This document shows, one piece after another, positions 52,151 through 60,871 of a DNA stretch of 64,000 bases. A model generated the notes under the pieces. It was not told where the DNA came from. It searched no databases and was given only the letters and a program-made list of their open reading frames with translations. Position numbers and translations under genes: made by a program. Every line of letters starts with the position of its first letter. The first letter of the stretch is position 1. Source of the DNA: an uncultured Flavobacteriaceae bacterium (GTDB taxonomy: Bacteria; Bacteroidota; Bacteroidia; Flavobacteriales; Flavobacteriaceae); contig CANMRV010000005.1 in assembly GCA_947500435.1 (NCBI GenBank), positions 575,492 to 639,491 on the forward strand, read 5' to 3'.

Positions 52151-52379
52151 TTTAAAATCTCAATAAACATAACATTTTTATTTAAGCAGAAAAACCCTAC
52201 CAATCAACAACTTATACATAGTTTTTAACAGTTGTAAATTCTGATACAAATTAAGTAAAGGCTTTACGAACAATTTCCTTTTCCGCCTTTCTTAACTTAA
52301 GTCAACGAACCGTATACCCTTGTCACTATAGCTTTGTCCGCAGTAGACATTGCCAAAATTTTCTTAATTGTTCGGTAGC
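52151..52379. other. Intergenic stretch before the TonB receptor gene
   Basis: About 230 bases of mostly A/T-rich sequence with no reading frame worth calling and no repeat shared with the island. The only features near it are the ECF-type site that follows at 52380 and a small hairpin CCTGCCC/GGGCAGG at 52421-52443. Confidence 0.5.
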
Positions 52380-52407
52380 GTGCAACCCTCAACTTTTAGC
52401 GATGTCT
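52380..52407 (+). promoter_or_regulatory. ECF sigma promoter WTGCAAC-N17-GTCT before TonB receptor
   Basis: GTGCAAC (52380-52386), 17 bases, GTCT (52404-52407), 55 bases before the ATG. Same boxes and spacing as the sites before the sigma gene at 27078 and the barrel gene at 24791. Confidence 0.6.
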
Positions 52408-52462
52408 CTAATTTGGAAAACCTGCCCATAGGGTCGGGCAGGACAATTAAACAACATCATCA

Positions 52463-54856
52463 ATGAAAAAACGAAACTCTAAAAAGCTCTTGGCCTTTGG
52501 CTCTTGGCTTTTCTTTTTACTCCTAAGTTCAACTGCACTAGCGCAGAGCTATACACTGAATGGTACGATAACCGACAAAAGCAATGGCGAAACCCTTTTT
52601 GGGGCTTCGGTGTTCTTAAAGGGTACGACCATTGGGGTCATTACCAACGAATACGGCTTTTATTCGATAACGGCCCCCGAGGGCAACTATACCCTGACGA
52701 TTTCCTATTTAGGTTATTCAGAGATCAGTCAGGAGGTTGCCCTTACTACCAACCAAAAACTCGATTTTGAAATCTCAGAATTCTCTACCCAATTGGAAGA
52801 GGTAGTGGTTACCGCAGAAGAGCCTGAACGGGCGATTTTGAAAAAGCCTGAAATGAGTACGGTAAAAATGAATATTTCGACCGTAAAGCAAATGCCTGTG
52901 TTTTTGGGGGAGGTTGATATTTTAAAGTCCCTACAAATGTTACCCGGTGTTACCAATAATGGCGAAGGTTCAGGTGGTTTTCATGTCCGTGGTGGGGCGC
53001 AAGACCAAAACTTGGTCCTACTCGATGAGGCGATTATTTACAATACTTCACATATGTTCGGTTTCTTTTCGGTCTTCAATGCCGATGCCATCAAAGATGT
53101 GAAATTGTACAAAGGCGGTATTCCCGCACGCTTTGGGGGTCGGGTGTCTTCGGTATTGGATGTCCGTCAAAAAGATGGCAACAATAAAAAGTTTGCTTTG
53201 ACAGGAGGTTTGGGCATTATTTCAAGTCGACTTACGGCAGAGGCACCTTTATTTAAAGACAAAGGTTCCTTTTTAATTGCCGGGCGCCGTTCGTATGCGG
53301 ATTTGATTTTAAAGGCAGCGGGAGAAAAGAATAGTGCGGCTTTCTACGATTTGAATTTGAAGACCAATTACGCCATCAACCAAAATAATAAACTTTTCCT
53401 CTCTGGCTACTTTGGTCGTGATAATTTCGACATTGGCGGTAGTTTTGGTGCCAGTTATGGAAACTCCTCAGGAAACCTTCGTTGGAACCATATCTTTAAT
53501 GACAAGCTGTTTTCGAACCTGTCAGCTATCGTAAGTAAGTATGATTACAAGCTTGATTTGAGTGTAGCGCAGTTCGATTGGTTGTCTTCCATTAACAATT
53601 ACAACCTCAAGTATGACCTGAAATACTATTTCAGCGACAAGTTTAAATTGGATTTCGGAGCAAGTGGTATTTACTATGATTTTGACCCAGGGCAGATTCG
53701 TCCGACTTCGGAGACTTCTGCTGTAAACCCATTAAAGCTAGACCGTAAAAAGGCATTTGAAAGTGGCGTATATGTAAGTGCAGAACACAAATTGACTTCA
53801 AAGCTGACCGCTCAATACGGACTGCGGTATAGTGCTTTCTCCCGATTGGGAGGACAGGCCTTAACCGATTATGCGAATAATCAGCCCGTTGTGTACAATC
53901 CCACTTTGGGCATTTACGAACGCGGAACGGCCATTGGCGAAACCGATTACGAAAAGGGAGATGCGATTGAAACCTTTGGTAATTTCGAACCCCGACTTGC
54001 CTTGGCCTATGAGCTGAATGAAGTTTCTTCTATAAAAGCTGGTTTTTCCAGAGCTGCCCAATACATTCATCTGTTAAGCAATACCTCTTCGGCGACACCA
54101 TTAGATGTTTGGACACCCAGTGGAAAGTTTATCAAACCCCAATTGTCCAATCAATATGCCCTAGGGTATTTTCGAAATTTCACAGATAAGGTCTATTCCT
54201 TGGAAGCGGAAATCTATTACAAAACCACGGACAATCGTATCGACTATATCGACGGTTCCGATTTAATCGGACAGAACACCATCGAAACCGAAATTCTAAA
54301 TGGCGAATCCAGAGCCTACGGACTCGAATTGTTACTCCGTAAAAACGAAGGCAAACTCACAGGATGGATTGCCTATACCTTGTCCAAATCAGAACAACGC
54401 ACACCCGGCGGTCCAGCAGGCGGATTGGGAATCAGCAATGGGGAATGGTATAATACGCCCTATGATCGTTCCCACGATATTTCCATTTCCGGGGCCTATC
54501 GTTTGAATGATAAATTTAGTTTTGGGGCGAATCTTGTTTTCCAGACGGGGAGGCCGGTTACCTATCCCAACGGACAATACGAGTACGAGGGAATATCTGT
54601 GGCAAGCTATGCCGATAGAAACTCAGACCGCTTACCCGCTTATCATCGCCTGGACCTTTCGGTCAATTACAAACCGAATCGAAAACCAAACAACAGATTG
54701 AAAGGGGAGTGGGTCCTCGGGATCTATAATGCCTACAACCGAAAAAATGCCGCTTCGATATCCTTTGGCCAAAATGTAGAAACCGGAGCCAACGAAGCTA
54801 CGCGTACTGCGATTTTTGGCATCGTACCCTCCTTAACCTATAATTTTAAATTCTAA
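52463..54856 (+). CDS. TonB-dependent receptor with CarboxypepD_reg-like domain
   Basis: A 797-residue outer-membrane transporter: Sec signal to about 27, carboxypeptidase-regulatory-like beta domain 28-115 (GTITDKSNGETLFGASVFLKG), plug domain about 118-235 (EVDILKSLQMLPGVTNNGEGSGGFHVRGG), then the barrel, closing with TAIFGIVPSLTYNFKF. The last residue is phenylalanine, as expected for barrel insertion. It is followed four bases later by a DUF4249 gene, the usual partner for this receptor type. Substrate unknown; no SusD gene. Confidence 0.93.
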   Translation: MKKRNSKKLLAFGSWLFFLLLSSTALAQSYTLNGTITDKSNGETLFGASVFLKGTTIGVITNEYGFYSITAPEGNYTLTISYLGYSEISQEVALTTNQKLDFEISEFSTQLEEVVVTAEEPERAILKKPEMSTVKMNISTVKQMPVFLGEVDILKSLQMLPGVTNNGEGSGGFHVRGGAQDQNLVLLDEAIIYNTSHMFGFFSVFNADAIKDVKLYKGGIPARFGGRVSSVLDVRQKDGNNKKFALTGGLGIISSRLTAEAPLFKDKGSFLIAGRRSYADLILKAAGEKNSAAFYDLNLKTNYAINQNNKLFLSGYFGRDNFDIGGSFGASYGNSSGNLRWNHIFNDKLFSNLSAIVSKYDYKLDLSVAQFDWLSSINNYNLKYDLKYYFSDKFKLDFGASGIYYDFDPGQIRPTSETSAVNPLKLDRKKAFESGVYVSAEHKLTSKLTAQYGLRYSAFSRLGGQALTDYANNQPVVYNPTLGIYERGTAIGETDYEKGDAIETFGNFEPRLALAYELNEVSSIKAGFSRAAQYIHLLSNTSSATPLDVWTPSGKFIKPQLSNQYALGYFRNFTDKVYSLEAEIYYKTTDNRIDYIDGSDLIGQNTIETEILNGESRAYGLELLLRKNEGKLTGWIAYTLSKSEQRTPGGPAGGLGISNGEWYNTPYDRSHDISISGAYRLNDKFSFGANLVFQTGRPVTYPNGQYEYEGISVASYADRNSDRLPAYHRLDLSVNYKPNRKPNNRLKGEWVLGIYNAYNRKNAASISFGQNVETGANEATRTAIFGIVPSLTYNFKF

Positions 54857-54860
54857 GAAA

Positions 54861-55709
54861 ATGAACCGATATATAAAATTTACTGCACTTGTATTTACGA
54901 TACTAATTGCTTCCTGCGAAGATGTTATCGATGTCCCCGTACAGAACGCTCCCACCAGACTTGTTGTGGAAGCATCCTTGGACTGGGAAAAAGGCACGAC
55001 GGGAAATGAACAAACGATTCGCCTGAGCAATTCTTCTGCTTTTTTCGATACTACGAGCAATACAGCCGTTACTGGGGCTTCTGTAAAAGTGACGAATGAT
55101 TCCAGTGGAGCAGAGTTCATTTTTGCGGACCAGAATAATGGGGAATATGCAACTTCAAGCTTTGTTCCCATAATCGGACAATCCTATACCTTGGAAATCA
55201 TCCACAATGGGGAAATGTATAGTGCACAAGAAACCTTGATGGCCGTTCCTGAAATCACCGATATTTTCCAAGATGTGGAAGATGGTTTTGATGATGAAAT
55301 ATTAGAAGCACATATCGTATTTACAGACCCTCCGGAGGAAGGGAACTATTACTTTTTTAAATTCCAAAAACAAGGCGAACTACTCCCGGATTTTGAGGTA
55401 GGCGATGATGAGTTTGTAAATGGAAACGAAATCGATTGGTGGTATGAAATCGAAGAAAGTGATGACGAAACCGATGTGCGGCAGCCTTTTGCCGCTGGCG
55501 ATGTATTGGACATTGAGATGTATGGTGTATCAGAAGCATTCTACAATTACATAGATATTCTAACCGACCAAATCGGTGGTGTTGGACTATTCGAAGCTAC
55601 ACCGGTATCCGTCAAAGGGAATTGTATCAATCTTACGAATCCGGAGAATTATGCGCATGGGTATTTTCGGCTGACGGAGGTTAATAGGACTAGTTATACT
55701 TTTGAATAA
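54861..55709 (+). CDS. DUF4249 lipoprotein, receptor partner
   Basis: A 282-residue lipoprotein (signal ending IASC, C18) with the DUF4249 start EDVIDVPVQNAPTRLVVEASLDWEKG, and an Ig-like fold rich in acidic residues (DEILEAHIVFTDPPEEGNYYFFKF). It belongs to the same operon as the TonB receptor and probably acts with it at the cell surface, in the way SusD-like proteins act with SusC. Confidence 0.9.
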   Translation: MNRYIKFTALVFTILIASCEDVIDVPVQNAPTRLVVEASLDWEKGTTGNEQTIRLSNSSAFFDTTSNTAVTGASVKVTNDSSGAEFIFADQNNGEYATSSFVPIIGQSYTLEIIHNGEMYSAQETLMAVPEITDIFQDVEDGFDDEILEAHIVFTDPPEEGNYYFFKFQKQGELLPDFEVGDDEFVNGNEIDWWYEIEESDDETDVRQPFAAGDVLDIEMYGVSEAFYNYIDILTDQIGGVGLFEATPVSVKGNCINLTNPENYAHGYFRLTEVNRTSYTFE

Positions 55710-55721
55710 ACACAAGTTGGA

Positions 55722-55820
55722 GGTACGAGGTACAAAGTACAAAGTACAAAGTACAAAGTACTAAGTAAAAAGTTAGATTGATGTCGATGACTTAATACTT
55801 CAAACCTCGTATCTCGTACT
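55722..55820. repeat. Heptad hairpin repeat
   Basis: The clearest array: eight exact 7-base units (GGTACGA, GGTACAA, AGTACAA three times, AGTACTA, AGTAAAA, AGTTAGA) at 55722-55777, and a facing arm (TAATACT, TCAAACC, TCGTATC, TCGTACT) at 55793-55820. It lies between convergent genes and may serve as a bidirectional terminator. Confidence 0.88.
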
Positions 55821-55822
55821 TT

Positions 55823-57034
55823 TCAATTCTTTCGCATCGGAAAAACCTTGAAAAAGGTAAGACTTCTCCAGAGCCATTCTAATGGTCCATAGTTAAAGTG
55901 TTGTAACCACAATTTACTGATCCAAATTTGAAGTATGATGAGAACAATGGCTGCTAAAAAGGTATACGTATTTGGAATTTCCCCTAGATAACCAAGTCCC
56001 CAACCATAGAGTAGTGCCGTACCTATGACACTTTGTAGTACATAATTGGTGAGTGCCATTCGACCGTAGGGAGCCAATTTCTCAAGCCATCTTTCAGGTT
56101 TTACTTTGCGATAGAGTACGGCAAATAAGGCAATGTAGATTAGTGTCATGGCTAAATTGGCCATATCCATTCCTGAAAGTCCAACCATTCCTAACCAACT
56201 ATTAATATTTCCTTCTTGCCCCATACTGATAAATGCTCCAGCCGTTATACCAATGGAGACGACTAACAAAATTAGCGACCCAATCAGTACTTTTTTGGTG
56301 AACTTTCGTTCTTCTCTAAAATGTTTAAAAAAGCCTGACCTTCCAACATATAGGCCAATGAGAAAGAAAGCAAAGGTGAAATACCCTCTTCCAAAGGCGC
56401 CGTATTGGAAGTTCATTTTATCGAGATGGCCTTCCCAACTATTGGTGGCGAAAACCTCCCAAAGACTTCCATTTTTGAGTATATCATAATATTCTGCTAT
56501 TCGAGGTGACTCCATATCCGTAGGGTCTACATCGAAAAAAAGATGCTCTCCATTGGTGAGATAAAAAATGATATATCGGCCAAGTCCTAGAAACAATAGT
56601 CCGGAGAAAACCAATACCCATTTCGTATTCAGTTTGTAAAAGGGGATAAGGAATATACCAAGCATGGCATAAATGGTAAGGATATCTCCCCGATAAAATA
56701 AGCTATGGACATAACCAATCAGCAGCAGCAGTATCAAACGCCAGAGAAACCTTCCGCCATAGGCGATGCCTTTCTTTGCGCCATTGTCCATTTGAATAAA
56801 GAAACTGAGTCCGAATAAAAAGGAAAACAAAGCGATAAACTTTCCTCTAAGGAGAATGCCTATAAATCCGTCGATGATTTGGTCTGCTAGGCCCGAACTT
56901 ACTGCTTCATAGTGAACTCTTGGCGCCCCAGCACCAATATACTGTTCCACCATGTGGCAGATTAATATTCCAGCTAGTGCGAAACCACGAAGGGCATCGA
57001 TAATTTCAATTCTAGGTGATTTAGTAGAAGACAT
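55823..57034 (-). CDS. DUF418-family membrane protein
   Basis: A 403-residue protein with about ten transmembrane helices. The DUF418 start is clear (PRIEIIDALRGFALAGILICHMVEQY), as is the end block LAPYGRMALTNYVLQSVIGTALLYGWGLG and WLQHFNYGPLEWLWRSLTF. It is related to acyltransferase-3-type integral membrane proteins; function unproven. Confidence 0.9.
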   Translation of the reverse strand: MSSTKSPRIEIIDALRGFALAGILICHMVEQYIGAGAPRVHYEAVSSGLADQIIDGFIGILLRGKFIALFSFLFGLSFFIQMDNGAKKGIAYGGRFLWRLILLLLIGYVHSLFYRGDILTIYAMLGIFLIPFYKLNTKWVLVFSGLLFLGLGRYIIFYLTNGEHLFFDVDPTDMESPRIAEYYDILKNGSLWEVFATNSWEGHLDKMNFQYGAFGRGYFTFAFFLIGLYVGRSGFFKHFREERKFTKKVLIGSLILLVVSIGITAGAFISMGQEGNINSWLGMVGLSGMDMANLAMTLIYIALFAVLYRKVKPERWLEKLAPYGRMALTNYVLQSVIGTALLYGWGLGYLGEIPNTYTFLAAIVLIILQIWISKLWLQHFNYGPLEWLWRSLTFFKVFPMRKN

Positions 57035-57129
57035 GATTGATGATTTGATTGATGTGAATATGACGGCAATTTAGATAAATAGTTACAAATTGAAGCCTTA
57101 AATAGTATGCTTAGAACTTTTAACCTTGT

Positions 57130-57178
57130 AACTCCAACTTCGTACTTCCAACTTCGTACCTCGTACTTTTTACCTCCC
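57130..57178. repeat. Heptad array (reverse orientation, one arm)
   Basis: Seven 7-base units: AACTCCA, ACTTCGT, ACTTCCA, ACTTCGT, ACCTCGT, ACTTTTT, ACCTCCC. It ends at the stop codon of the DUF1853 gene. I see no facing arm nearby. Confidence 0.78.
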
Positions 57179-57179
57179 T

Positions 57180-57998
57180 TCACCACCAAACGACAAAGAA
57201 CTTCTCAAACTCCGTTTCAGATTTTTTCATCCAAACCATAGGCGCATTTTCCTCTAGCATACGAAGATTAATATCCATAAGGGTTTCGAAATGGGTTGAC
57301 CACTGTACATTTTCGTGCGGTGCTATCACCCACTGTGATTTATAGGGAATATAAAATTCATAGGATTTAAAATCCGCTGTTTTGAAGTCTTCAAATCGTA
57401 ACCAATAGCCCATGAAGCAATTGGTGTTCAACGGTCTTATGTTTACAGGATTGCTTCCATAGGGCTCAAAGAGCTGCGCTTTATAACAGGTTTGATGTGA
57501 AATTTTTGAGTGATCTATAGTATTGTCATCTAATGCTTTAGCACCTTCATTTGAATGTAATAGTTCGAACTGTTCATTCTTTATCTTTTCCATCTTAGTA
57601 AAGAACATATCACGCCGATTGGGACCCATTAATTGATGAATGGGTTCCGAAATCTCGGGATTGATAATATAGAATTTGTACGTAAGTTCGATATGGAGCA
57701 GCTTCTCCGTCTGAATATCCTTAAGGATAAAATCGATTTCTCCAATTGTTCTTTTCCCATCTCTTATGGGTAGGTTGTGCAGTAGAATTTCGTACTTGTT
57801 AGAATGCGCTAATAATTGCTTACATACATATTCCATTTGGTGGCCCAATCGTATGCGTTCTGGAATAGCTGTTGGTTGAAACGTACGTAAATCGATTTCC
57901 GGAAATTCAAATTGTCGAATCCCGAATTGCTCGTTTTGCCAAAGTGGAGGCGTATTCAGAAATCCGATGCATTGTTTTTGAAGATGTGATTGCGACAT
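57180..57998 (-). CDS. DUF1853-family protein
   Basis: A 272-residue soluble protein of the DUF1853 family: IRLGHQMEYVCKQLLAHS, GEIDFILKDIQTEKLLHIELTYKFYI, GPNRRDMFFTKMEKIKNEQ and MGYWLRF. The E-x-D and H-x-E-L-T-Y-K pattern resembles a PD-(D/E)XK nuclease core (D at GEIDF, E and K in HIELTYK), which is my reading and not established. Confidence 0.85.
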   Translation of the reverse strand: MSQSHLQKQCIGFLNTPPLWQNEQFGIRQFEFPEIDLRTFQPTAIPERIRLGHQMEYVCKQLLAHSNKYEILLHNLPIRDGKRTIGEIDFILKDIQTEKLLHIELTYKFYIINPEISEPIHQLMGPNRRDMFFTKMEKIKNEQFELLHSNEGAKALDDNTIDHSKISHQTCYKAQLFEPYGSNPVNIRPLNTNCFMGYWLRFEDFKTADFKSYEFYIPYKSQWVIAPHENVQWSTHFETLMDINLRMLEENAPMVWMKKSETEFEKFFVVWW

Positions 57999-58098
57999 AC
58001 TAGTACGAATTTACACCATAGCATTTGGAATTTCCGCGAAGCGTTAAGTTTTCGCTAAAACGCAATACCTCTTTTGTTAAAAGCCGTATTTTTATGGT

Positions 58099-59262
58099 AT
58101 GGCTATGGATATGAGAAAAGGATTCCGCTTCACCACTTATGAAGCTCCGGAACAAAGTCCCTTCGAAAAACTTTTTGACATTTTTCAGGAACTTATCACA
58201 CACACTTCGGGTGACTTTGATGAGGCGATTGATTGGTTGCGCGAATTGGACAAGGAGTATGAACTTACCGATGAGAATTATACCATTGATGATTTTATCG
58301 AAGACCTTAAAGCCAAAGGATATATTCGTGAGGAATTCGAAGATGGTGGTGGCGAAATGGGCGAAGAAGGGCAAAATGGCGAGGACGGTGATGGTAACGG
58401 GACTATTTCGATTACTGCAAAAATGGAACGTATCATTCGCCAAAGAGCTTTAGACCAAATCTTTGGAAAACTAAAGCGTAGCGGAGCTGGAAATCACAAA
58501 ACAGGTAAATCAGGACAAGGAGACGAACATACGGGCGATATGCGGGAATACCGCTATGGTGACGATTTAGGAAACATCTCAATGACCGAGAGTTTAAAAA
58601 ATGCACAAATCAATCATGGCATTGGAAGTTTTAATCTAACGGAAGAAGACCTGGTCGTTGAAGACACACAATACAAGGCTCAGATGAGCACGGTATTAAT
58701 GATTGATATTAGCCATAGTATGATTTTGTATGGAGAGGATAGAATTACTCCAGCAAAAAAAGTGGCCATGGCTTTGGCAGAATTGATAACCACTCGATAT
58801 CCAAAAGATACTCTTGATATTTTGGTCTTCGGAAACGATGCTTGGCCCATTCCCATCAAAGATTTGCCCTATTTAAAAGTAGGTCCTTATCACACGAATA
58901 CCGTCGCAGGTTTACAGCTGGCTATGGATATGCTTCGGAGAAAGCGAAACACCAACAAACAGATTTTTATGATTACCGATGGAAAGCCTAGTTGTCTCAG
59001 ACTTCCAGATGGTAATTATTATAAGAACAGTGTAGGCCTCGATGATTATATTGTAGAGAAGTGCTACAATATGGCACGACAGGCAAGGAAGCTACATATC
59101 CCGATAACAACATTCATGATTGCCCAAGACCCCTATTTAATGCAGTTTATACGGCATTTCACGGAAGCCAACAAAGGCAAAGCCTTCTTTACAGGGTTGA
59201 AGGGGTTAGGAGAAATGATTTTTGAGGATTACGAGAATAATAGACGGAAAAGATTAAAGTAA
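58099..59262 (+). CDS. VWA-domain protein, partner of the AAA+ ATPase
   Basis: A 387-residue cytoplasmic protein: acidic N-terminal helical part, a G/E/D-rich linker (EDGGGEMGEEGQNGEDGDGNG, about 81-101), then a von Willebrand A domain from about 195 with the MIDAS motif D203-I-S-H-S207. The C-terminal part has MITDGKPSC and TFMIAQDPYLMQFIRHF. It pairs with the MoxR-like ATPase that follows 84 bases later, an arrangement typical of MoxR/VWA chaperone-like systems. Its target is unknown. It may also start at 58108. Confidence 0.88.
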   Translation: MAMDMRKGFRFTTYEAPEQSPFEKLFDIFQELITHTSGDFDEAIDWLRELDKEYELTDENYTIDDFIEDLKAKGYIREEFEDGGGEMGEEGQNGEDGDGNGTISITAKMERIIRQRALDQIFGKLKRSGAGNHKTGKSGQGDEHTGDMREYRYGDDLGNISMTESLKNAQINHGIGSFNLTEEDLVVEDTQYKAQMSTVLMIDISHSMILYGEDRITPAKKVAMALAELITTRYPKDTLDILVFGNDAWPIPIKDLPYLKVGPYHTNTVAGLQLAMDMLRRKRNTNKQIFMITDGKPSCLRLPDGNYYKNSVGLDDYIVEKCYNMARQARKLHIPITTFMIAQDPYLMQFIRHFTEANKGKAFFTGLKGLGEMIFEDYENNRRKRLK

Positions 59263-59290
59263 AGTACGAGGTACGAAGTAAAAAGAAAGA
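59263..59290. repeat. Heptad array (one arm)
   Basis: AGTACGA, GGTACGA, AGTAAAA, AGAAAGA directly follow the stop of the VWA gene. Only one arm is visible in the 84-base gap before the ATPase gene. Confidence 0.7.
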
Positions 59291-59346
59291 AGGTCCTCGA
59301 CAAGCTCGGACTGACATTCGATAAGTATAAAATTGCTAAAAAAAAT

Positions 59347-60816
59347 ATGAAATTAAACCACAAAGAAATCTCCACTTTAGGAGAACTTAAAATAGCGGGT
59401 TACCAAACCAAAAGTATCAAAGACGAACTCAGGGATAACCTTCGGGAACGTATTAAAAAAGGCGAAGATTCCTTTACAGGGGTTTGGGGCTATGAGAATT
59501 CGGTAATTCCAGAATTGGAGAGAGCAATTCTTTCCCGCCATAATATTAATTTATTAGGATTACGGGGACAAGCCAAAACAAGACTTGCACGACTGATGAT
59601 TGGTCTTTTGGATGAATGGATTCCGGTTGTGGAAGGTTCGGAAATTAATGATGATCCTTTGAAACCGATGTCCCGTTATGCGATGGAGTTGATTAAAGAA
59701 AAAGGAGATAAAACCCCTGTTTCCTGGCTTCATAGAGATAATCGTTTTTATGAAAAATTGGCTACTCCTGATGTAACAGTCGCAGACTTGATTGGCGATG
59801 TAGACCCTATAAAAGCTGCAAATCTCAAACTATCATACGCCGATGATAGAGTGATTCACTTCGGAATGATTCCACGGGCAAACCGCTGTATTTTCGTTAT
59901 CAATGAACTACCGGATTTACAAGCTCGTATTCAGGTGTCACTCTTTAATATTTTAGAAGAAGGTGATATTCAAATTCGCGGATTCAAGTTGCGTCTTCCA
60001 TTGGATTTACAGTTTGTATTTACAGCAAATCCGGAAGACTACACGAATAGGGGAAGTATTGTAACTCCTCTAAAAGATAGGATTGGGTCACAGATTTTGA
60101 CGCATTATCCTGATGATATTGAAACCGCTCGTAAGATTACGGAGCAAGAAGCAAATCTTGACTCAAGACAAACCGATGCCATTTACGTACCTGATATCGC
60201 TAAGGATTTATTGGAGCAAATCAGTTTTGAAGCTCGAAATAGTGAATATGTTGATGCCAAAAGTGGTGTTAGTGCAAGAACAAGTATTACGGCTTTTGAA
60301 AATCTATTGAGTACTGCTGAACGAAGAGCCTTGTTAACAGGAGCAGATTCTACAATGGTTCGATTGAGTGATTTCTTAGGAGTGATTCCTGCAATAACAG
60401 GTAAAATCGAATTGGTATATGAAGGAGAGCAGGAGGGAGCCGATGGTGTTGCAGCCATATTGATTGATGATGCTGTGAAATCTTTATTTCCAGAATACTT
60501 CCCTAAAATCAATAAGTTGGAACGCAAAGATGAAGAAACTCCCTATGATGAACTTCTACATTGGTTTTTTCAAGGCGAAGGTTTCGAATTGTTAGATGAC
60601 TTCACGGATGAGGAATACAAAAGAACATTGGATAGTATTCCTGAGTTAAATCAATTGTTGAAAGAGCACCAGCCTGATTTTCCGAAGCAAGATACTTATT
60701 TCTTGAAGGAAATGGTATTATGGGGATTGGTTGCCAACAAAAAACTAAGTAAGAATAGGTTCTCCGAGGGGTATCAGTTTAAAGACCTCTACGGTAGTTT
60801 TATAAACGGACTATAA
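59347..60816 (+). CDS. MoxR-like AAA+ ATPase (magnesium chelatase ChlI-type)
   Basis: A 489-residue ATPase. Walker A reads G71-L-R-G-Q-A-K77-T78, Walker B CIFVINE (E187), and the sensor region FVFTANPEDYTNRG. GQAKT instead of GxGKT still keeps K and T. The C-terminal 150 residues are helical and acidic. It works with the upstream VWA protein in known pairs of this kind; the process is unknown. A strong terminator follows. Confidence 0.9.
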   Translation: MKLNHKEISTLGELKIAGYQTKSIKDELRDNLRERIKKGEDSFTGVWGYENSVIPELERAILSRHNINLLGLRGQAKTRLARLMIGLLDEWIPVVEGSEINDDPLKPMSRYAMELIKEKGDKTPVSWLHRDNRFYEKLATPDVTVADLIGDVDPIKAANLKLSYADDRVIHFGMIPRANRCIFVINELPDLQARIQVSLFNILEEGDIQIRGFKLRLPLDLQFVFTANPEDYTNRGSIVTPLKDRIGSQILTHYPDDIETARKITEQEANLDSRQTDAIYVPDIAKDLLEQISFEARNSEYVDAKSGVSARTSITAFENLLSTAERRALLTGADSTMVRLSDFLGVIPAITGKIELVYEGEQEGADGVAAILIDDAVKSLFPEYFPKINKLERKDEETPYDELLHWFFQGEGFELLDDFTDEEYKRTLDSIPELNQLLKEHQPDFPKQDTYFLKEMVLWGLVANKKLSKNRFSEGYQFKDLYGSFINGL

Positions 60817-60820
60817 ATCA

Positions 60821-60857
60821 AAAAGCCCCTGCAAACAACAACAGGGGCTTTCTTTTT
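60821..60857. terminator. Bidirectional terminator between ATPase and histidine kinase genes
   Basis: AAAGCCCCTG (60822-60831) pairs with CAGGGGCTTT (60842-60851), 10-base loop, A run on the left and T run on the right, so it can end both convergent transcripts. Confidence 0.85.
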
Positions 60858-60871
60858 CATAGTCTTAAAAT

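Noticed and set aside
55722..55820. Possible CRISPR array
   Set aside because: Units are 7 bases with no unique spacers and no cas genes in the window.
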